In this document: positions 55,340 through 64,000 of the stretch, one piece after another | Layout of the letters: every line of letters starts with the position of its first letter | How positions within the stretch are numbered: the stretch's first letter is position 1 | Source: Straminergon stramineum | Taxonomy: Eukaryota > Streptophyta > Bryopsida > Hypnales > Calliergonaceae | Reading direction: 5' to 3' | Length of the DNA: 64,000 nt | NCBI GenBank assembly: GCA_963920665.1 | Contig: OY987271.1 | Span: 560,501 to 624,500 of the forward strand | Notes under the pieces: model-generated | Database searches by the model: none | What the model was told of the DNA's origin: nothing | What the model saw: the letters and a program-made list of their open reading frames with translations, nothing else | Program-made: the position numbers and the translations under genes

Positions 55340-56980
55340 ATTGTTGTTAAACATAAACCATGGATATTTACTACTATTGATTCAATTACTAATTATATGA
55401 TGCTTGAATTGGACCCCACAAGTTATGAGGAATCTTTACAAAGTCCTCACTCCCATGAATGGCAAGCTGCCATTAATTATGAATTTTGCTCTCTATTAAA
55501 AAATACTACTTGGGAATTAACCTATTTACTAGAAAATTGTAATATTGTAGGTTGTAAATGTATATTTAAAACTAAATATGGTCCTAATAATGGCATTTTG
55601 AAATGAAAAGCACGCCTTGTTGTTCAATGTAACTCACAACAAACTAGCATCCACTACAATGAGATGTTTTCACCTATACTCAAAATTTCATCCATGAGAG
55701 TTCTTGCTTTTGCAACATATTTTGACTTATATCTCCATCAAATGGACGTTTCTACTGCCTTCTTAAATGGACACTTACACGAAGTTGTATATAAAGCCTA
55801 AATTTCCTAAAGGATTAATTGTTTCCAATCCTGAAAATCTTGTTTGCAAATTAAATAAATCGTTGTATATATGGTCTCAAACAATCTCCTCGAGCATGAT
55901 ATGAGAGACTAGACTCTTTTCTTCTCTCCATTGGTTTTATAAAAAATACAGCTAATACTAATATCTACATTTGTCAAAAAGGGTACCAATTTATCATTCT
56001 TGCAACTTATGTAAACGATGCCTTGTTACTCACCAATGATTTTCATGGATTACTTCAACACACCAAAGCAAAGTTATATTTGGGATTTGATATGATAGAT
56101 TTAAGCCTAGTTGAAAATACAATCATATTAGGTTTACAGATTATTTATAATTAAAATCAACAATGTCTAAAACTATTTCAAGAAAGATATATCGAGAGAT
56201 ATATTCATTATTTACTTACTAAATTCAAAATGGAAACTTGTAATCCTACCTCAATTCCTATGGAACCAAGTCAAAAGACTAATGACCAAAGCCAATTTCC
56301 CTCAAACTAATAAAGAACTCCTTGACATGAAAAACAACCCTAATAAAACATTGGTTGGTTCTTCAATGCACCTTTTTGTGAGTACAAGACTTGATATTTC
56401 TTTCTCCATCAACTCAGCTACTCAATTTTTATCCAATTCTAGGAAAAACATTGGAGTGTTGCTTAACAAATTTAAGGATACCTTAAAGGTACTTCCACCA
56501 TAGGCTTAACATATCATGGATGTCAAGCTGATTTTATTCTCAAAGGCTATTCTAATGTTGATTGGGATGGCAATGTGGACATAAGACATTCAACAACTAG
56601 TTATTGCTTTCTTTTAGGCCAATGTCTTGTAAGTTGGACTAGTAGAAAATAACAATTTGTAGCGCTTTCTTCAATAGAAAGTGAATTTATGGCCCTTTTT
56701 TATGCTTCTACAAAGGCAATATGGCTTCATCATTTACTTACAACATTAAATTGTCCCCAACCTATTCCTACAACCATATTTTTCGACAATCAAAGTGCCA
56801 TACAATTAACCATGAATCCTTGTTTTCATGATCGTAGCAAAGATATTTCTATTCAAATTGACTTTGTTCAAGAACAAGTTGTCGCTAGTGAAGTAACAAT
56901 GAAGTGGATTCCTACCTATGGCATGGCAACTGATTTATTAACAAAAAGTCTTTCTAAAGACAAACATATCATTGTGTGAA
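55340..56980 (+). pseudogene. old Ty1/copia pol remnant (RT and RNase H), unrelated to copies A-D
   Basis: Reading with frame changes gives RT motifs LDPTSYEESLQSP, WQAAINYEFCSLLKNTTWEL, VGCKCIFKTKYG, KARLVVQC and LYLHQMDVSTAFLNGHLHEV. It continues with LVCKLNKSLY, an altered catalytic box TYVNDALLLTND (family YVDD, here YVND near 56010) and NPTSIPMEPSQK. RNase H-like motifs follow: STKAIWLHHLLT, FFDNQSAIQLTMNP, FHDRSKDISIQIDFVQEQV and MATDLLTKSLSKDK. Numerous stops (for example the TGA after NNGILK) and at least three frameshifts make it inactive. Gag, protease and integrase are not seen. The divergence from copies A-D shows a different and much older lineage. Confidence 0.83.
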
Positions 56981-57025
56981 GCTTATGGGTTTACAAGCTG
57001 ACATGATTTAAAACATGGGGGGGAG

Positions 57026-57300
57026 TCTAGATATAATTGATAGATTTATCATAATAGTTTTAAAATCTTATTTACATGTTTTAAATAAGGAGGGTTAGAT
57101 ATAGTTAATTTACTTATGATAAATCTATTACATTACTAGTTAGTTACAGTATGTCCTTTGGTATAATCAAAAGATGCCACCGTTTGATGTGAGTATGTGA
57201 CCTCTTCTCTCTCCTCTTCCTTATAAAGGAGGAATAATATAATTATTTTAATATATATAAATATAATAATAAACTTCAATGTTTAGTTGTTGCATCATAC
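57026..57300 (+). repeat. putative 3' LTR of the old copia remnant
   Basis: A polypurine run (GGGGGGGAGT, 57017-57026) 40 bp past the end of RNase H-like coding marks the expected LTR start. The ~270 bp that follow contain a TATAAAGGAGG-like block near 57222, typical of LTR promoters. No 5' partner exists in the window, so the LTR ends cannot be fixed. Confidence 0.4.
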
Positions 57301-57630
57301 TTTCTATCAAGTTGCCCCTTAGGAACCTCTAGTCAACCTTTAGAGACTTGCACTTGCCCTTGAGGACCCAAAGCCCGCGAGATCCCTAAGTAGATTCCAT
57401 TTCTCCATCCCACCACAAAAACCATAAAGCCCAATTGTTAGCCTTGCACGAGTTATGATACCAAGATTGGCTTGTGGAGGAATCCACAATTCCTAATCGT
57501 GGAATTGGGGTCTAGAGTGTGCTGGGAATCGGAAGCAGAATCCCTTCACCAAGATTCGCTCGTATATGAAAGATTCCTTATTCCTACGTAATTAGTGGAG
57601 GGTACGAATTATCCTTCCCATCCCTACATG

Positions 57631-57882
57631 TATAAAGTAAGAATATGAGCTTGAATGACCATTGTGGGACTCCCTAAGAGGTTCCACAAAAAGACTTAGG
57701 ATTTTCTGACTTGCAGAAATATTCTTTCCGGATGGTCTACCATTGAAACCCACTACAGGAAATTCGTGGAAATTTCTTGGAGGGTAGTAAAATCTCACTA
57801 AAAATTAGGTTAGATTCTTTTATGCTATTAAGGATACCCAACAAGTTTCGTGACATTTTGATAGCGGGAGGTACTCGAACCA
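57631..57882 (+). repeat. diverged inverted repeat, left copy (pairs with 61626-61876)
   Basis: Shares ATATGAGC, GAGGTTCCACAAAAAG, GTAAAATC-CACTAAA and ACAAGT-TC--GACATT blocks in the same order and spacing with the reverse complement of 61626-61876. Identity is moderate. The pair could be the long terminal arms of an old DNA transposon of about 4.2 kb, or two opposed solo LTRs. Confidence 0.6.
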
Positions 57883-58290
57883 GAAGATCCCCTCTAGATT
57901 TAATGACATGGCAATGTGGGCAAGGATTTGACTAGCGTCTTAGGAGCATACAAGTTCGAAACGGAGTCGATGAAAGGTCTTTACTTACCCCTTTGGACCT
58001 TCCACATCACCTTAACCACTCACCTTGCTCAAAAAAGGCAACACCGACAAGTTAGACCTTTAATCTTTTTTTGACAAAGGATGGCGTTGGATTTCGATGG
58101 GTTTTTTCCAAAGGAAAGGGAGGAGGGAGTTTCTCAAGGATTGAAAATGGCCTTCTAGAGCCAACAGCTCAATCCATTTGCCAATCGAAATTAAACTCCA
58201 AAAGTTAGAAGTAGACAACAAAAAATCGGAGAAGTCAACGTGCAATTAAAGCCTTAAATCTTGAGGAATTGGAAGAAGGATGTTCCCATG

Positions 58291-58514
58291 ATTGGGAACA
58301 AGGTTCCCGACACGTGTGGGAAGGGGACTTAGTTGTCAACACCTACACACATGGGAAAATTCCGTCGTGATCTAAAGATAGTCAACGTCTTATGTAGATT
58401 TGAAATTTGTAAGAGATTTAGATTTGTGCAAGGTTCCCACGCTTGGAAACAAGGTCCCTAACACGTATGAGGAGGAGACTAGTTGTCAACGCCCTCATAT
58501 GTGGGGGAAATCCC
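58291..58514 (+). repeat. direct duplication, period ~152 bp
   Basis: Segments 58291-58362 and 58443-58514 align: TTGGGAACAAGGTTCCCGAC with TTGGAAACAAGGTCCCTAAC, followed by ACACGT-TG-GG-GGGACT-AGTTGTCAAC and CATGGG/GTGGGGGAAAT-CC. Confidence 0.6.
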
Positions 58515-59954
58515 AAGACAATCCTAGAATGGTCAATATCTTACATGGGGCCAATTCTCGTAAAAAAATTAGATTTTTAGAGTTTCCTTTGTTGGGAATG
58601 GAGTTCCCCAGTTTGTAATCTTGAGGGGAGCGAGGGTGCCCATCCTCCTATAAAGGGGCACAAAATTATCCAACTACAATTTGGAGCCTACTAGATGATT
58701 TGGATGGTACCTACACTAGGACAGAACTATCCTAGGAAACCTCTAGTTTATCTCGTGCCATTTCTAAAAAAGTAAGACTCGACCCTATCCGACCTTCCTA
58801 GAAAAAGTTATGGGAGGATGAAGTTTGACCGCTACTCGGTTCTTCAAACTTCATCCATCTATTACACCTAGTTCCCCAATTCAGAAAGATCCAAAATTTA
58901 GAGGGATGGTTCAAAAGAATTTCTCCTACCCATATCTATAGTTGGACCTTGATCGGGGATTTCTACTAAATTTCCATCCAAGCCTTACCCAAACTTCATC
59001 CGTTAATTTCTCCTAACCTATAACTCAGAATTGACTTTTCTCTTCGTCCCTAGACCCTAATTGGGAGCCTCCTCCTAATGCATTTAATTCTCTGTCAAAG
59101 TCGGAGTTTTTCTATTCTTCATCCACTTTGACCCTAAACTTCATCCAACAATAACTTCCTCAATTTTCATCCGATTTGGGTGTGCCTTAGGGTTTTGGAA
59201 AGCCGCAGCCTTCTTCTTTACACTTATGTCTCTGAAAATGACCTAACCTACGGTTCTAATGGTTTGTCCTAGGGGTAGGCCTCGACCCAAACCACTCGAT
59301 TCCAATCAAAGCCCTAGGGAAAGTTTGGAGAGGTTTAAGTCATACCTCAGAACTTGAGTCATTGTTCGCACCCACTAGAAGCTCTACCTCCTCCACCATG
59401 AACTCCCGTGTCGTGAGACAACGAACCACTATTCTAATCATAAAATAAATTGGTACAAGGATTTGATTGTTGATTTCTATCCTATTTCTTTTCTCCTTTT
59501 TCCTTTTCTTTCCTTCCACACTTTAAGGTGGCCCAACTACCCCCCTCTCCTACCTACCAAGCCATTCTCAAGGATGTGTCATACCAAGCCATCCTCTATT
59601 TACGTATCACATTTAATCTTGTGGTGATTACCTAATTCTAATCTAAAGGCTTAAGTAAGCCTTGAGTATTTTCCCTCCTAGCTTATCTACTTCCACCCCT
59701 ACCCTTCAAATTGTCCTCCCTCTTGTCACATTTTCATTCTTTTGTCCGTTTGCTCATTGCCTTCATAGTGGTTTATAGGGAGATGGGGAATTTGATTACC
59801 CACCCCAACAATTTACTTAGTGCGGTTGAGTGTATTGTAGACCTCCTCTTCTCTTCCTGCCTTAATTACCAAGCCGCTCTCTCTTTCTCTTTTCCCCCCC
59901 TTTGGACAACTCCCTTCTTCCTTTCACTCTTGGACTACAGTCTTTTTTCCCTTT

Positions 59955-60240
59955 AGTCCTAGATAACCTAAAACCCGACCCCCCAGTGCTGAACCCAAAG
60001 CCTAAAGCCTATGCCGGAACCCTAGAGCCCGACGGCTTGTGCCGGAAACCCCAGCACTTGACCCCCTGTACCGAAACCCCCAGAGCCTGACCCCCTTGCT
60101 AGCAGATGCTACCCATCGGCAATACTCGGCTTGGTGCCTCCACCCCTTTTTACCTGGGTATTGGGGTGCCAGGGTTGTGGGTTGGGCTGGGGCTGGACTT
60201 TTGGGTTGGAGCTAGACTACTAGGTTGGGGTTGGACTATT
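59955..60240 (+). repeat. short GC-richer tandem repeats
   Basis: From 59960 to 60100 a unit of about 30 bp built on GCCGGAACCC-AGAGCCCGAC recurs about four times imperfectly. From 60176 to 60240 a GGTTGGGGCTGGACTATT-like ~26-bp unit recurs three times. Noncoding as far as can be seen. Confidence 0.5.
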
Positions 60241-60496
60241 GTTTTCCTTTTCTATCTTAAACTCTAAAAAAGGGGGGTAAAGGGTCGTGTTATTACTAGT
60301 GGGTGGTGGATTAGGCTTGCATAGGCAAAGGCCTCACTCTAATTGTCACTAATTATGCCCTATACCAACCTTGACCTCTAGTTCCTATTGTTTATTTTTA
60401 GAACCTAAACCTTGGTTTGTCCCCAACGCATTTTGGAAACTAAATCATATGGGGAGAGAGGCCACGTAGTCTCATGGTTCTCCCATGAGGTGGTTT

Positions 60497-60690
60497 TAAC
60501 GCACTGCTAATACTTTTCACCCTAAGAGGGTTCAAAGCTTTGTCGTTGTTCCCTTTTTTAACACACTACTAAGACTCTTCAACCTAAAGAAGTTCAAAAC
60601 TTCATTGTCTTTTTACTACCTCATGCACCACAAGGACTCTTTTTACCTTATAGGGTTCAAAGCTTCACCGTATGGGTAGGACCCACTACC
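60497..60690 (+). repeat. ~62-70-bp tandem repeat, three diverged copies
   Basis: Units beginning at about 60497, 60558 and 60626 share the order CACTACTAA-ACTCTT, ACCCTA-AGGGTTCAAAGCTT and a T-rich tail. No open frame spans them. Confidence 0.55.
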
Positions 60691-61625
60691 CTCACACCCT
60701 TGTGTCTCACAACAAGGAATAACACGTCACTGTTAGGGACAAGGACAAAAGACAAAAAAAGAACTTGGGACATTCAAAGGCTAGTGACACGGGTTAGTAA
60801 CTTCAATGACTTGAACTAAAGGCCCTCCAAAACAACATTGCTAGTCATATGGGGGGTTGCTTTAGGGCTAGTACACGACAAAACAAGGAGAGTGACCAAA
60901 GAGGTCTTTCAAAGGTAAGCACCCTCAACTTCTAGAAACATAATAAGTTTAGCAAAAGCTTCCAAGCTCAAGCTTGGAAGAGTTAGTACTACGCTCAATC
61001 AAAAGAAAAGGCAAGGGAACCACAAAGACTTTGCAAGCTCCAAAAACAACAACAATGGCCAAAAGTGCCCAAAAATACCATTGCAAGGTTTGTGGCTAAA
61101 ATGCCACAATTTTCCAACACAAATTAGACCCACCAGACTCAATTACACAAAAAAGGGGTTGTAAGAGAGGAGAAGGGGTGCCCCTTTTATACTCTTTCCC
61201 GGACACCCACCTCTCCTCATTCATCTAAGCTAACCTTATCTTCATGGATTTTCATCCAAACTCAAGGATTTCATCCTATACTGGCCTACTAAGCTAACTT
61301 TTGGAGATTAATTCCAAATTGCAAACGGATTGCGCCATTGGTTTCAAAAGGCCATTTTTAAAACATGTCAACATCCCTCCCCCTTTTCTATCTTCAAAAT
61401 TTCAACAAAACCCAATGCCAACTTAATGCTAAAATCGTAAAAAATCCCAACTTTTGGAGGGTTGATTTTTCTAGCAAAAGTAACTAGCCTAGGCTCTTAG
61501 GTAGGTTACAGGGAGTGAGAAAAGGTATATCTTGTGCCCCATTCCGCTTTCATATGCTCTTGCTCCGCCGGTCAAACCCGTCATGGACTTTATACTCATT
61601 TAATTGTCAAGAAATTTCACAGGTT

Positions 61626-61876
61626 TGGATACTTTTGACTATTAGAATGTCTTGAGACTTGTCGGGGTAGCTTATTAACATAAAGGAAGCTATACTAATC
61701 TTTAGTGGGATTTTACCGCCACTTAGGGAATTTCTAAGAATTTCCCCTCTTAGATTCGAGCAGTTGACCGTTCGGAAAAATATCTTCTGACTATCAAAAA
61801 ATTCCGAAACTTTTTGTGGAACCTCCTATAGGGTCCCAGGACATATATGTAGGCTCATATTTTTACTCTACACATC
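61626..61876 (-). repeat. diverged inverted repeat, right copy (pairs with 57631-57882)
   Basis: Reverse-complement partner of the left copy. The first and last matching blocks are GTAGAGTAAAAATATGAGCC and ACATTCTAATAG when read on the minus strand. Confidence 0.6.
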
Positions 61877-62581
61877 GGCCTAGGGGGGACAAAATTCACC
61901 TCCTCGTTTAATTATTGGTGACTGGGGACTCTTCCACACCGGGGGGAATCTTGACGAAACGAGTTCGTCGTTCGTTCTCGGGCATGGTTTTAATCCCAAA
62001 TCACCCTCTTTGGACCTGAAATTCCTCCATGGTCTAGTCTTGATATTTTTCATATTTGCAAGTCTACAATCAGGATTCCGCTATTTCGTCGATGAAATGG
62101 GGAGATTAGAACCTATCTCTGGGAACTGACCTATATGCCTCACTAGGTTTCCCTCAACCAATTCTAGCCCGGTGTTCTCCATGTGGGGTTTTGAGCTTGA
62201 TATGTCCATCACTCGCAATTTGACTAATTTGCCACGATTAATTGCGTTCTAATCTATTTACAATTCATAGTTGGATCATCCTAGCCACAACATACTCAAA
62301 CTAGACCAAATACTATATTAGAATGTGACATTTCTATTTTGGTCCTACACTCTTTTTAGGGCTTTTTGTATATAAAAGTGCATTTAAAATAACAAAATAG
62401 GAAAAAAAAGAATGAACCCTTGGTGACGAATCGGGGCTCACAACGCCCTTCTCTCCTCAAACACCCCCATTTTTACATATCATTATACTTGGATCCGAGG
62501 AGTCCATTTGTTGGAACTTTGACGGTGTTGGTTTTTTCATGGCTCTCTCTTGCTCTTTTTGGTAGCTTTTGATCTTTTTCG

Positions 62582-62940
62582 TGGTCTCTTGTTGTCATTT
62601 GTAGAGGTTTGGGTTGGAACTAAACTCTCCTCAGTAGTTCTTGCTTTCATAGCGGTCTCTTGTTGTCATTTAGAGAGGTTTGGGTTGAAATCAAACTCTC
62701 TTTTAGTAGTCTTGCTCTCCTTGGTGGTCTCTTGTTGTCATTTGAAGAGGTTTGGGTTGGAACCAAACTCTTTTTTAGTAGTCTTGCTCTCCTTCATGAT
62801 TTCTTGTTGTTATTTGAAGACGTTTGGGTTGGAACCAAACTCTTTTTTAGTAGTCTTGCTCTCCTTTGTGATTTCTTGTTGTTATTTGAAGACTTTTGGG
62901 TTGGAACCAAACTCTCTTTAGTAGTTCTTGCTTTCTTTGC
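62582..62940 (+). repeat. 72-bp minisatellite, five copies
   Basis: Units start at about 62583, 62654, 62726, 62798 and 62870 (periods 71, 72, 72, 72). Each has TCTCTTGTTGTCATTTGAAG, then AGGTTTGGGTTGGAACCAAA, then TTTAGTAGTCTTGCTCTCC. Because the last periods are multiples of three, two frames stay open (62550-62921 and 62660-62977), giving 24-residue repeats such as SCCHLKRFGLEPNSFLVVLL. There is no evidence that this is translated. Confidence 0.8.
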
Positions 62941-64000
62941 TACCCCTTACCCTATCTTGGGTAGTTGTTGCAAGTAGAAGGAGGTCTTGGGGTCCCCTTT
63001 TGTCCCATTTTATGTAGTCACTAGGTCTAGCTTGTCTTTGTCTTGCGTGAGCTCTAGTTCTAAACCCTTGGTCCACTAGCGATAGAGGGAGAGCCCTCGA
63101 TTTCTAGAGTCCTAGATTGTGTGTTAAAGGTCATATTTAATGATGGAGCCTTGAGACCTTAGGTGCCTCCAAGTCCTAGATTTGGTGTTAAATCCAAATC
63201 GATGGCAGAGCTTCGATCCTAAGTATTATTCACCTCTAAAACCTTTGGTTTAGTCCCCAAAACCTTTGGGAACAAGTCAAAGTTTAGTATCAAAAAAGAA
63301 CCACTCCCCAAGATAGAAGTAGTAGTCTTAGTCCTCTTTTAGTTTAGTCCCAGTAGTCGAGGAATCAAGGCATTAATTCTACGATAGGATAGTTTGGGTT
63401 TTACAGTGAATTGTAAGAAATAGGAGGCTTAGAGAAGATCCATTGCTTGGAAGGCACAATGGACCAATGTTAGGCACCCATTGAAGTAGGAGTTCACCAT
63501 CCCAAACACAAGAACTTGGTTGTGCTCGTGTATTTGCCAAAGGTGGGCAAATATACGCTTACACCAAGCTATGATTGCCTCGCATCTATAGTCGTCCACA
63601 CCTGTAAATCTATAATCGTGCATCCACATCACCCCTCCCAATTTGCCATGTTGACACTACATGGCATCTATGCAAGCTTAGGTAAATGGGGGTTAATTTT
63701 GGAAAAATCAATGGTAAATTTGACTTTATTAGATGGACAAGGGGGTCTACTAGATGTGTTGGACATCATGTTTGTTGTGTTGTTGAGTTGTCCGGCCAAA
63801 TAACCCTACTCTAGTCTTTGATTTTGGTTTTGGTTTTGTATTTTTGGTTTGCATTTTGTCATCATATTACGGTTAGCCTAATTTGGTTATTCTACAAAAT
63901 CTTGTTTATCATCCTTCTAGTTTTAAATCCCTATTTTCTCCTTGTAATTTTCCCTATTTTTTTCTTAATTGCACCTTCTAGCATTTTACCCTAAGTGACC

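Larger units (their letters stand above)
57301..63999. other. gene-free right end apart from the repeats listed
   Basis: Outside the listed repeats, about 5 kb has only short open frames (for example 63516-63803 plus, 95 codons) with no family resemblance. Composition is more balanced than the AT-rich spacers further left, which may reflect old LTR-retrotransposon noncoding sequence, but no element can be assigned. Confidence 0.45.

Noticed and set aside
59990..60100. Interstitial telomere-like repeat (CCCTA/AACCC words)
   Set aside because: The words are part of a ~30-bp degenerate repeat and never form tandem TTTAGGG/CCCTAAA runs.

Overview
The window looks like nuclear DNA of a land plant or close streptophyte relative. 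It holds three intron-rich plant housekeeping genes in an AT-rich, transposon-laden background. The genes are the cytosolic glucanotransferase DPE2, a tryptophan synthase beta subunit with a plastid-type N-terminus, and a mitochondrial-type aconitase. Exons are short and GC-richer than the spacers, and introns are about 80-350 bp. A seedless plant, perhaps a moss, fits the compact introns, but the sequence alone does not settle this.

Layout. 1-2631: 3' part of DPE2 (+), seven visible exons. 2632-6881: spacer with a decayed pogo/Tigger-like transposase (-) and a decayed CACTA-type DUF4216 domain (-). 6882-16338: a cluster of one Ty1/copia family, comprising full-length copy A (+), a 5'-LTR/leader fragment B (-) and a 3'-truncated copy C (-). 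18820-21469: TRPB (+), five exons. 26235-31814: full-length copia copy D (-). A and D are inverted copies on either side of TRPB. 36917-37148: a foldback MITE. 37789-44709: aconitase (+), 19 exons, predicted 1005 aa. 46565-49084: hAT and Ty3/gypsy chromovirus remnants (-). About 49390-53510: a decayed spliced gene of unknown function (+), carrying a 297-bp CACTA-like MITE. 53940-54566: a palindrome-rich inverted repeat. 55340-57300: an older, unrelated copia remnant (+). 57300-64000: no recognisable gene; several tandem repeats and one inverted pair.

The three genes are unrelated neighbours: DPE2 acts in maltose and starch breakdown, TRPB in plastid Trp synthesis, and aconitase in the TCA/glyoxylate pathways. 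Everything between them is repeat-derived or unrecognised. The most unusual items are: (i) the copia family, whose primer-binding site matches the anticodon arm of initiator tRNA-Met, whose copies share one frame-breaking base loss, and whose fragments join LTR ends directly to internal sites; and (ii) the decayed gene at 49-53 kb, which keeps one frame for about 1.5 kb and whose stops are all one C-to-T step from Gln or Arg codons. Exon boundaries were placed by eye from GT/AG sites, phase and family conservation.
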